Below the pieces are notes generated by a model that saw nothing but the letters and a program-made list of their open reading frames with translations, had not been told where the DNA came from and made no database searches. A program made the translations under genes and the position numbers. From the NCBI RefSeq assembly GCF_018732085.1, contig NZ_CP076103.1:3658001-3722000 (forward strand): a stretch of DNA of 64,000 nt. The letters run 5' to 3'. Positions 33,574-40,709 of this stretch are shown piece after piece. Each line of letters opens with the position of its first letter. The first letter of the stretch is position 1. This DNA comes from Lysobacter capsici (GTDB taxonomy: Bacteria > Pseudomonadota > Gammaproteobacteria > Xanthomonadales > Xanthomonadaceae).

Positions 33574-33876
33574 GTGGGCTGGGCCAGGACCTACATCGCC
33601 CGATTGCAGGCCGGCGAGACCGTGGCGTTTCGTCCCACCGGCGGCTCGATGACCGGCAAGATCGAATCCGGGCAACTGTGCACCGTGGCCCCGGTCGATA
33701 CCGCCACACTCCGCGTCGGCGACATCGTCCTGTGCCGTGTGGACAGCAACGATTACCTGCATCTGGTGAAGGCGATCGACGCCGGGCAATTCCAGATCGG
33801 CAACAACCGCGGCTTCATCAACGGCTGGATTGCGGCTTCGGCGATCTTCGGCAAGTGCGTCCGGATTGAGCCGTAG
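33574..33876 (+). CDS. Stand-alone S24/S26-type Ser-Lys peptidase-fold protein
   Basis: 100 residues from the GTG at 33574, seven bases after AGGAG; an in-frame ATG at 33481 has no such site. 'RPTGGSMTGKIESGQL' holds the Ser-Met of the LexA/signal-peptidase fold (S25), 'LRVGDIVLCRVDSNDYLHLV' with K66 provides the Lys of the Ser-Lys dyad, and 'IGNNRGFINGWI' is the closing strand. It has no HTH as in a repressor and no membrane anchor as in signal peptidase, so it resembles only the catalytic core. Self-cleavage or a binding role are both possible. Confidence 0.75.
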   Translation: MGWARTYIARLQAGETVAFRPTGGSMTGKIESGQLCTVAPVDTATLRVGDIVLCRVDSNDYLHLVKAIDAGQFQIGNNRGFINGWIAASAIFGKCVRIEP

Positions 33877-34041
33877 ATCGCGACGACACGGCGGCTCGCT
33901 CGGCCCGAGTCGGAATGCCCTGCCCCACGCCGCGCTCAATCTTCGCCTTGCTGTTCAAGCGTTCGCCTCTCGCGGATCGCAATGGCCTGCTGGTTTTGAC
34001 TCCGCCGTCCAGGTGCGGGATCAGGCGTCGTTCCGTACGCG

Positions 34042-34359
34042 CTATTGCCCAGGGATCGGCCAGACATAGACCAGTCGGACCCCTTGCTCCCCGCCGACTT
34101 CGATCTGGTAGTCGCCCTTGGGAAAGTCCGCAAACATGCCGGCCTCAAGGCTTGCGTTCCAGGCACCCACCGTTTTGACGCAGGCGCCCGACAGTACGTA
34201 GAGCCTGCCTGCCATGCTTACGCCGGGAACGACGATGTGGGCCTCGTAGCTTTTAGGACTGATTCGATACTGCGAGGACGGCACGTGAAGCGCGCGGATG
34301 GCCTCTAGCGTGAGCGGGATCGAGCAGACATCGCTCCAACGTTGAGCATTCTCAGTCAT
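34042..34359 (-). CDS. Hypothetical protein
   Basis: 105 residues, soluble, starting MTENAQRWSDVCSIPLTLEA. Ends in a compact beta pattern 'FADFPKGDYQIEVGGEQGVR' and LVYVWPIPGQ. No known motif. The composition is somewhat less GC-rich than the housekeeping genes and it begins a stretch of small minus-strand genes (34042-36040) that looks accessory. Confidence 0.6.
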   Translation of the reverse strand: MTENAQRWSDVCSIPLTLEAIRALHVPSSQYRISPKSYEAHIVVPGVSMAGRLYVLSGACVKTVGAWNASLEAGMFADFPKGDYQIEVGGEQGVRLVYVWPIPGQ

Positions 34360-34452
34360 GGGCGCGTTGTGCCTGGTTATTGAGCGAAGGCAAAGCGCAC
34401 GGCGAGTGCGACAGGGGCAAGATCGGGTGGCAGCTCACAGGCCCACACCCGA

Positions 34453-34797
34453 CTAAAGCTGCCACAAGCCGTGATCGTTGCCGCCCTGCAGGTAAATGGC
34501 GAAGGTTCCGTGTCCGGGGATCAGCATGGGCTCAACCGCGATCTGACCGCCCGCCTCCACCACTGCGGCGACCGCGGCCTCGATGTCCTTCACCAACCAA
34601 TAGGGCCGAACGACCGGCGCCTCGGTCGTGCGCAGCGGCGCGCGCACTCCGACCAAGCCGCCACCCGCCAACGGCGCGGTGCGCGCGTTGCCGAGGCTCG
34701 CGTCGGATTCGCCGAACTGCACGCCATGGGTCGATGCGTAGGCGACGCATACGGCGTCGACTTCGGCGGTCACGATTTCGAGATAGTGGATTCGCAT
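34453..34797 (-). CDS. VOC-family (glyoxalase-like) protein
   Basis: 114 residues. Starts MRIHYLEIVTAEVDAVCVAY, contains 'YWLVKDIEAAVAAVVEAGGQ' and ends 'GTFAIYLQGGNDHGLWQL', a single vicinal-oxygen-chelate module related to PhnB/glyoxalase-type proteins. The terminal 'GLWQL' replaces the more usual metal-binding Glu strand, so enzyme activity is doubtful. Weak ribosome site (AGGA ten bases upstream). Substrate unknown. Confidence 0.8.
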   Translation of the reverse strand: MRIHYLEIVTAEVDAVCVAYASTHGVQFGESDASLGNARTAPLAGGGLVGVRAPLRTTEAPVVRPYWLVKDIEAAVAAVVEAGGQIAVEPMLIPGHGTFAIYLQGGNDHGLWQL

Positions 34798-34955
34798 GGG
34801 GTTGCATCCTGCACTGGTTGGAATATCGGCCGCTCTTTGCTGAGGCTTGGCGCGGTTTGTCGAACTGCAGTTGCTCCCACTGATACCTCTAGGGCGGGAT
34901 TTGCTTAGAAAACAATACTCTGACTCCAGTTTCGCATACGCGACGCGTAAGCCCG

Positions 34956-35513
34956 CTAAGGCGCATCTCCATCAACACGCGGCCGACGAAACCAAAGCTC
35001 TCTCTGCCTTCCCTTGTATTCAAGTATTGCCTGCTCAATCTGCCTGCCTTTTAACCCATTCCTTTTGAACCTCTTCGTCAGAACGCGGTTGTACAGGCGA
35101 GGCCAAACCGGGAAAGTAGCGGAGCTTGGAACTTCAACAACAACAGCAGGCTTACCAAAGCCCTCTGACGCTGTCAGGCCGCACTTGGAAGACTGTAGAT
35201 AGGCGCCCCTAACGCTCAAAATCCAATCCACAACATAACCATTCTTCTCAACAGGAAAAGCCAAATACACGCAAACCTCAACCGGTCTTGAAAAAGCTAA
35301 CTTCAAGTAGACACAAGATCTACCAATCAAATTCCATGTCCAAGTGCAAACAACATCACCCGGCACTGAGGCGGTGCCATGAACCTCGATCAACCTCTCC
35401 AAATCCGGACATCCAGAGCAATCGATCGTTAAGAACGGCAAGAACCTACCATCATTAACAAGAGGGTTAGCAATAGCTCCCACCTGTAGGATTTGAATTG
35501 TTGGCGAACTCAT
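34956..35513 (-). CDS. Hypothetical protein in AT-rich pair (second gene)
   Basis: 185 residues, starting inside the stop codon of the upstream gene (ATGA at 35510-35513). Beta-rich, with 'RFLPFLTIDCSGCPDLERLI' and 'SVYLKLAFSRPVEVCVYLAF'-like strands and a basic end. Base and codon use (many AAA, AAC, TCA, ACA) is visibly AT-richer than anything else in the window. No family recognised; with its partner it is likely of foreign origin. Confidence 0.6.
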   Translation of the reverse strand: MSSPTIQILQVGAIANPLVNDGRFLPFLTIDCSGCPDLERLIEVHGTASVPGDVVCTWTWNLIGRSCVYLKLAFSRPVEVCVYLAFPVEKNGYVVDWILSVRGAYLQSSKCGLTASEGFGKPAVVVEVPSSATFPVWPRLYNRVLTKRFKRNGLKGRQIEQAILEYKGRQRELWFRRPRVDGDAP

Positions 35514-36040
35514 TTACCCTCCTGCTGTTTCATGACGATATGACTCTCGATTGAAACTTTATGCCCTGACCACGTAGTCGCCACAACCTCGTACCGGTCT
35601 ATCAACAATTTCTCGATCCAGGACTTTGGCAATCGAAAAGTGATCCAGCCAGAAGAAGTTGTACGCGCTTGCAGATTCAATGGAACTCCCAACAACAACA
35701 ACTCAGATTCAGGAGGCATTTCCTGCTCAGGCTGGAGACGCACTTGAGCACCCTGTCCAGACATGTCAAATCCATGCACTATTAGTTCGAAGCGCTCTAC
35801 AGCAGTAGGATTGCTTGAGGCATTAGTATACGAACACGAAAATGATATGAACTCTGCCCCACAATGCTCCCATCTAAAAGCGTTTATCAAATACGCTCGC
35901 AGCAACTCCCTTTTTGAAGCCGCCTCTTCCTCTGACAGCGCAAGAGTTCGCTTGGCACTACGCGCACTACTCCAAGCCCAGTATGCCGAGGCGAGAGCTG
36001 CCACGGCCGACAAGATAGATATCTTTAGTTCAAGCGTCAT
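35510..36040 (-). CDS. Hypothetical membrane-anchored protein in AT-rich pair (first gene)
   Basis: 176 residues from the ATG at 36040 (an in-frame GTG at 36055 is possible). One N-terminal membrane helix (ISILSAVAALASAYWAWSS), a charged helix (ALSEEEAASKRELLRAYL), then a beta-sandwich-like domain ('FELIVHGFDMSGQGAQVRLQ'). A small membrane-anchored protein plus a co-translated soluble protein is a layout found in some mobile-element defence or exclusion modules, but I cannot name these. Strongly AT-biased for this genome. Confidence 0.6.
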   Translation of the reverse strand: MTLELKISILSAVAALASAYWAWSSARSAKRTLALSEEEAASKRELLRAYLINAFRWEHCGAEFISFSCSYTNASSNPTAVERFELIVHGFDMSGQGAQVRLQPEQEMPPESELLLLGVPLNLQARTTSSGWITFRLPKSWIEKLLIDRYEVVATTWSGHKVSIESHIVMKQQEGK

Positions 36041-36292
36041 AGTTTTCACCCACACAAATTTTCATGGCCAGCACGAGCACTTGCGCGCGTCGTCATTGAT
36101 CGCGCATTACTCCGGCATCACTCATAACAATTCAATCCCGATAGAAAATTACTTATCGCCCCAAATCCACTAATAGGCACTTCAAGGCCCATTAGCAGCA
36201 GGCATTAAGAAAACCACGACCCGCGCCCCTTGACAACCGCCACGGGCAAAGGGATGCTCGCTCTTGGAGCCTCGAAACTCCACTTACAGCGG

Positions 36293-36323
36293 TAGCCACC
36301 TCCGATAAACCGGTGGCTTTTTT
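36293..36323 (+). terminator. Intrinsic terminator before the C4-like RNA
   Basis: GCCACC and GGTGGC form a stem (36295-36317) around TCCGATAAACC, followed by six Ts. It separates whatever is read from the left from the structured RNA at 36363. It could also be part of the leader of the 36502 gene. Confidence 0.6.
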
Positions 36324-36362
36324 GCGCCCGCGTTTCGGGGTGCAAGCCGGCGCATGTTCTGC

Positions 36363-36437
36363 GTCGGGAGGGCGGCTAATACAACACCCGTAAGGGGAAT
36401 ACGCCCGCCGGCTGTAAGCGGTTTCGAGCCTCCCGAC
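36363..36437 (+). ncRNA. C4-like antisense RNA candidate
   Basis: A 75-base segment closed by GTCGGGAGG (36363-36371) and CCTCCCGAC (36429-36437). Inside, GGCGG/CCGCC and CCC-GTAA-GGG (a GNRA loop) form a second hairpin, with 'CTAATACAACACC' on its 5' side. ACAACACC (36381-36388) is perfectly complementary to GGTGTTGT (36471-36478), twelve bases before the AAGGAG ribosome site of the next gene. Size, shape, the 'GGCTAATACAACACCCG' sequence and the complementary site downstream fit what I remember of C4 RNA of phages P1/P7, a processed antisense RNA that represses the gene behind it. Confidence 0.55.
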
Positions 36438-36501
36438 TTCCCGCCTGCGACTGAGCGCAGCGCGGGCCCTGGTGTTGTGTCCTAGGAACAAGGAGTGCCC
36501 T

Positions 36502-36750
36502 ATGCCCCCGAAGGCTTCGTCCGCCGGCGATCTGGACAGTTTCAGTGTGTCGCTGCCGCTGAATGCGTTTTTCGAATTGCGGGAGTTTCAGGATCAATTG
36601 CTGAGCGCGGCCCGCACGCTCGACCCGGCTACGTCCCCCTGCCCCGCCACGCGTCCGCACGAGCAGTCGCGACATCGCGCGCTGGCGTCGGTGTTCCGGA
36701 CCTGGGCGGATCAGGTCGACCGCAGCCTGGAATCGGTGCGGCCGGCCTGA
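36502..36750 (+). CDS. Small protein, XAC0095-like
   Basis: 82 residues from the ATG at 36502, six bases after AAGGAG. 'FSVSLPLNAFFELREFQDQL' and 'LASVFRTWADQVDRSLESV' suggest a helical hairpin of the short XAC0095-type proteins of xanthomonads; the resemblance is weak. Its ribosome site lies close to a sequence complementary to the loop of the upstream C4-like RNA, so translation may be blocked by that RNA. Could be a phage-remnant gene. Confidence 0.6.
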   Translation: MPPKASSAGDLDSFSVSLPLNAFFELREFQDQLLSAARTLDPATSPCPATRPHEQSRHRALASVFRTWADQVDRSLESVRPA

Positions 36751-36979
36751 CGGTGACCGCAGGCTCGACCGTCGTCGCTGGCGGCGGCGGTCGCGCTGCG
36801 CAAATGGCGGGGTTTGGGATGTGGAGGAGCGGCTGTCGGGCGTCCCGGCCGGGCATCGGCCGAAAAAGTTTCGGGTTCGGGCCGTTGCGGCGCGCGCGTG
36901 TGCCTGATTGCTGCATCCATGGCACGCGATAGGCGGCGGTTGCGGGTTGGGACCGCAGGCGGCGCGTCGGCGGCCGCGG

Positions 36980-37250
36980 GCGCAAGGTTCGCGACTGGGG
37001 CCGCAAGGCTTTGAGAGCCGGCCGCAAGGTTCCGAGCCTTGCGAATGGGGCGCAAAGGCTTGCCATCGCAAGGGTCTGAGCCTTGCGCGCAAGCATGAAG
37101 GCTTGCGCGCGGAGCGTCGCGCCTTGCGTTTGGGATCGCGAGCCTTGCGGTCCGAGCGTGGAGGTCTGCGATCGCAAGCCCCGGAGCCTTGCGACCGAGC
37201 CCGAAGGCTTGCGCGCGATGCTTGGAGGCTTGCGCGCCGGCATCGGGGCT
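36980..37250. repeat. Degenerate 21-bp repeat field (GAGCCTTGCG type)
   Basis: From 36751 to 37409 there is no convincing gene. About a dozen loosely conserved units of 20-23 bases follow one another, each ending near GAGCCTTGCG or GAAGGCTTGCG and often starting CGCAAG (for example CGCAAGGTTCCGAGCCTTGCG, CGCGATGCTTGGAGGCTTGCG). Many units are self-complementary. All three minus-strand frames and one plus frame stay open, as expected for GC-rich repeats whose length is a multiple of three. Confidence 0.7.
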
Positions 37251-37409
37251 GCGCACGCAAGGGTGCATGCGGTGTGCGCAAGCTTTCGGGGGCGTGAATG
37301 CGGGCGCGCACGCGGGCGCGGGCCGGGTTTCGGCGCGCGGGCGACGGTCTAGGCTGCGCGCGTCGGCCGTGTCGGCCGACGTACTGACATGGACTTACAA
37401 GGAACGAAG

Positions 37410-37886
37410 ATGAGTCAGAACCTGATCGATTTGAATCTGTCGGCCGAGGCGCTGGATGCCGTGGATGCGGCGCTCACGCAGTTGGAAGCGCAGTTGGCGC
37501 CGTTGATCGGCCTGAACGTGGACCAGCGCCGGCAGTTGACCAAGATGGGCGAGAAGTCGGAGTCGTTCTGCCGGCAGGCGGTGGACGTGATGGAGCAGAA
37601 CCCGAACATCCTGCCGCGCAATTTCGACCTGGAGGCGATGCGCCGCGATCTGGCCGCGTTCGATGCGCTGCGGCCGCGGCTGGTGCGCTTGACGCGCCTG
37701 TTCGAGCGCGCCAACGACACGCACATGGCGTTGGGCAGCGACCTGATGAGCAATGCGCTGGAGGGCTATGCGTTCTTGAAGATTTCCGGCAAAGGCGAAG
37801 GGCTGGAGGGGCTGCGCCGGACCTTGTCGGCGCGGTTCAATCGGGCCCGGCCGGAGGTGGCGCCTTCGGCGCCGGCCGCATCGTAA
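37410..37886 (+). CDS. Conserved hypothetical helical protein
   Basis: 158 residues from the ATG at 37410 behind AAGGAACGAAG. Entirely helical in appearance: 'LSAEALDAVDAALTQLEAQL', 'MEQNPNILPRNFDLEAMRRD' and 'ARFNRARPEVAPSAP'. I have the impression of a small family common in Lysobacter and other bacteria, but know no function. Followed by a textbook terminator. Confidence 0.7.
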   Translation: MSQNLIDLNLSAEALDAVDAALTQLEAQLAPLIGLNVDQRRQLTKMGEKSESFCRQAVDVMEQNPNILPRNFDLEAMRRDLAAFDALRPRLVRLTRLFERANDTHMALGSDLMSNALEGYAFLKISGKGEGLEGLRRTLSARFNRARPEVAPSAPAAS

Positions 37887-37917
37887 GCCTCACCTGGGAT
37901 CGGCGAGCCCAAAAAAA

Positions 37918-37941
37918 AGCCCCGCTGAGCGGGGCTTTTTT
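37918..37941. terminator. Bidirectional intrinsic terminator
   Basis: AGCCCCGC-TGA-GCGGGGCT with a run of T after it and eight A before it, so it works on both strands. It lies between the convergent genes ending at 37886 and 37953 and should terminate both. Confidence 0.92.
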
Positions 37942-37952
37942 CATGCGTCGGG

Positions 37953-38126
37953 TTACGGCTGTTGCTCTTTCGCGTCCGCCAATTTGGCCAGCGCACTGTC
38001 GATCGTGCGAATGGATTGGTCGGTCAGGCTTTTCGGTGCGGGGCCGTCGCGCTTGGCGCGCTTTGAGTAGTGCAACGCCTCGCGAATCAGCGCCATCTCT
38101 TCCCCAGTCAGATCAACGATAGCCAT
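37953..38126 (-). CDS. Small hypothetical protein (57 residues)
   Basis: ATG at 38126, six bases after AAGGTG, stop TAA at 37953 just before the shared terminator. The product begins MAIVDLTGEEMALIREALHY, continues with a basic SKRAKRD and 'LTDQSIRTIDSALAKLADAK', and ends EQQP: two amphipathic helices without a signal peptide. Start site, stop and terminator placement support a real gene. Function unknown. Confidence 0.7.
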   Translation of the reverse strand: MAIVDLTGEEMALIREALHYSKRAKRDGPAPKSLTDQSIRTIDSALAKLADAKEQQP

Positions 38127-38207
38127 GGATCACCTTGTGCAGTTGACGGCGAGAGGACTCAGAGCGCCCATTGTGGACCACAACGCCGCGTCTGCGCGCC
38201 CCGAGCC

Positions 38208-39629
38208 TCAATCCGCATCGCGCGCCACCTTCGGCAACGGCTCCACCGCCTGCAATTCCTTGGCCGCCATCGCCGAGACGCCGCGTGCATGCAAGGTCTT
38301 CATGACCGGCTGGCTGCGCAGGTTCTGGTAGAAGTTGCGGATGCCGCCGGTGAGTTGTAGCGAGTAGTCGGTGGTCACGAAGCGCTCGTTGTTCTGCACT
38401 TCGATGTGGGCGCCGCCGGGGATGGGTTTGAAGAATTCGTCGAACTGGCTCAGCGGGTAGTCGCTGGGTTTGCTCGCGGCGAAGTACGCCATCGCCATCG
38501 GTTGGCCGCTCTTGGGGCCGATGGTGGTGTCGGCATGGGTGCCGGCGCGGCCGTGGCAGGAGATGCACGAGGACACCGGGCTGTCGATCGGGCCGTTGAC
38601 GCGGCCGCCGAGGCCGTGGTGGCGGACGTAGGCGCGGTTGCCGTAGTCCCAGCCGGTCTGTTCGACCAGCGAGGAGGTGATGCGGGCCTGGGTCAGCGAG
38701 GTGTTGACGAACACGCCGTCGCGGTTGGCGTCGGTGCGGTCGTGTTGATCATCGCCCCAGCTCAGGCCGACCGGCACCATGCGGTCCCACACGGTCTTGC
38801 CGGCGCTGCCGCCGTCGTAGACGAAGGTGCCGTAGATCCAGCCGGTGGTGTCGGCCACGCGCGGGTCTTTGACCGCCACGTCCAGTTGCAGCAGGCGCAT
38901 GGGTTTGTCGACGCGCGGCTTGTTGTACGCGGTGTCGGGGTAGATGTTGGCGGTCCAGGTCTTGCTGCCGACGAGGTACGGGATCTGTTCGACGCTGGCG
39001 TCGGTGAACAGCAATTTGCAGGCGACAGTGTTCTCGGGGAAGGTCGAGGCATACGGGTCGGGGTAGCCGCTGGCGGTGCGCCAGACCTTGCCCAGGGCGG
39101 TGCCGCCGCGGTCGTTGTAGAAGCCGACCGCCCAGTTCTGGCCGGGCGCGCTCTGGCTGCGGTGCAGTTCGAACGGGCGTGCCTTGCGTTCGCGGGTCAG
39201 GCCGTGGTGGTACTCGCGGCCGGCGCCGAACTGGTCGCCGTCGTCGTGCAGCCACGGGGCGTGGTACCACTTGCGGACTTTGTTGTCCTGCACTTTGAAA
39301 TCGACGTCGACGTTGCCTTCCAGGCAGTAGCTCAGCACCGCGCCCATGTACTCGGTCGGGAAGGCCTTGAAGTCGATCGCCGTCCACGGGAAGGTTTCTT
39401 GCTTGAAGGTCGTGGGGAAGTCCTGGCTGAGCTGGAAGACATCGGGCGTGCCCGGCGGCGGCGGGTAGTGCGGATCGAAGCTCGGAAAGCGCTTGGGCGC
39501 CGGGTTCGGCGTGGCGAGCAGCTTGCGCTGCAGCTCGGCGCCTTGATCGGCGGGCTTGTTGACCTCCAGTGGCGCGGCGGCGGCCACGACGCACACGAGC
39601 ATTCCCACCGCGGCTAATGCTGTCTTCAT
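38208..39629 (-). CDS. Exported c-type cytochrome-like protein
   Basis: 473 residues from the ATG at 39629 behind GGGGGAG. Signal peptide (MKTALAAVGMLVCVVAAAAP). Most of the chain is a beta-rich domain with aromatic-rich segments ('AIDFKAFPTEYMGAVLSYCL', 'WYHAPWLHDDGDQFGAGREY', 'GWIYGTFVYDGGSAGKTVWD'). One heme c motif CISCH at residues 355-359. The single CxxCH embedded late in a large domain is unlike ordinary cytochrome c and recalls periplasmic oxidoreductases annotated only as 'cytochrome c-like'. Periplasmic; electron partner unknown. Confidence 0.82.
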   Translation of the reverse strand: MKTALAAVGMLVCVVAAAAPLEVNKPADQGAELQRKLLATPNPAPKRFPSFDPHYPPPPGTPDVFQLSQDFPTTFKQETFPWTAIDFKAFPTEYMGAVLSYCLEGNVDVDFKVQDNKVRKWYHAPWLHDDGDQFGAGREYHHGLTRERKARPFELHRSQSAPGQNWAVGFYNDRGGTALGKVWRTASGYPDPYASTFPENTVACKLLFTDASVEQIPYLVGSKTWTANIYPDTAYNKPRVDKPMRLLQLDVAVKDPRVADTTGWIYGTFVYDGGSAGKTVWDRMVPVGLSWGDDQHDRTDANRDGVFVNTSLTQARITSSLVEQTGWDYGNRAYVRHHGLGGRVNGPIDSPVSSCISCHGRAGTHADTTIGPKSGQPMAMAYFAASKPSDYPLSQFDEFFKPIPGGAHIEVQNNERFVTTDYSLQLTGGIRNFYQNLRSQPVMKTLHARGVSAMAAKELQAVEPLPKVARDAD

Positions 39630-40709
39630 GTCCACTCCCCCTGTTTCGCCATCCAACGTTGCCATTGCTAACGCGATTGGGCGCGGCCAGGGGCCAGGGC
39701 CGAGACAACCGTGACGTAGCGCAGGTTTCGATCCGTGCGGTGGCCGGGCGGTTCGTCGGCGCGGGCGGACGACTGCGCGCCGGACCGTCGCCGGCCCAGG
39801 TCGGTCGGTCGGCAAAGCGTCGCGCGTCGCGTCGGATTTGCGTCGGTGGTGTTGCGGATGGATGACGGCTTTATGCCGAAACCGAGACATCAATCCGCGT
39901 CGGCAAACGAGCCGCGCCGTCGAAACGAGCGCGCGCAGTTGGTCATCGATGTCATGGCAGTTTCGATGTTGTCTGGCAACACGGATTCGGCCGACTCATG
40001 CGATGAGATGCGGATGCGCCATCATCCAATTCCGCAGCGATCAGCCATCGCCTTGCACTCATTCGCAACGACGGCGACAGCGATCGTCGCGAACACGCAA
40101 CGACCTGTGCATTTTTCATTCGATGTCGTTCGATGTTTTGCCGCATACGCATGCGCATCCACCTCGCGTATCGCGCACGCATTCGTCGCACCGACACCAT
40201 CGTGTTTCACCCATGCAACCTGCCGACCGATCTCTCACTCGCATCAAGACCATGGACGCTTTCGCGCAAATCTCCGGAGAAAAGACGCTTATTTATGCAA
40301 TCGCTTGCGATTGAGTGAGCGCGATACCGTTCGTAAGCACAACCGATGCACAACTATTTTTTGTCTACGACGAATGATCGATATGCCGTCACAGTTCCCG
40401 AATTATTCGGTGGCATATGAAAATAGCGCGAAGTAACTTTCACGCCGCTGCGCAACTGGCAGTATTCGCAAGAGCAAAGGACCGACTCGGCACGGCCGAA
40501 CAATGACAAGGAACGTTATGTCCGCAAGACCGAAATCCATCGAACCGATCGCGTCGCATCGCCGTCGGTGTTGACCGCAACCAATGCGCAGCACCGCGCC
40601 TGAGTCGCAAGGCTTGGAGCGCGCTCCCCCGCCCCATCCCCACAGACCCACTTCGTACTCATGAAGTCGGCGGCACCGCAGTGGCCGCTCGACCGGGAGA
40701 TCGCACGCC
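39630..40709. other. Long non-coding gap before the ALA-synthase operon
   Basis: About 1.1 kb between divergent genes. Composition is AT-richer than the flanks, especially 40250-40450. Open frames exist (for example 39735-40436, plus strand) but have His/Arg/Ser/Thr-rich, non-protein-like content and no ribosome site. It contains the palindromes described at 40381-40418 and should hold the promoters of the cytochrome gene and of the operon at 40710. Confidence 0.65.
40381..40418. promoter_or_regulatory. Nested palindromes upstream of the ALA-synthase operon
   Basis: Outer arms ATATGCC (40381-40387) and GGCATAT (40412-40418) enclose a 13-base perfect palindrome CCGAATTATTCGG (40398-40410). 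The site lies 290 bases before the first gene of the operon in an AT-rich promoter-like region. It could bind a dimeric repressor of TetR or MarR type; no regulator gene is adjacent. Confidence 0.4.

Noticed and set aside
36192..36491. Minus-strand 99-codon frame opposite the C4-like RNA
   Set aside because: It is the complement of the structured RNA and terminator; its apparent conservation would come from the RNA, not from protein coding.
36376..37311. Long minus-strand frames across the 21-bp repeats
   Set aside because: They are open because the repeat unit is a multiple of three and GC-rich; the protein would be Arg/Pro/Ala-rich low complexity and overlaps the C4-like RNA and the 36502 gene.
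39735..40436. Open frame of 233 codons upstream of the ALA-synthase operon
   Set aside because: Composition is His/Arg/Ser-rich and irregular, no ribosome site, no domain, and the area is AT-richer like a regulatory region.
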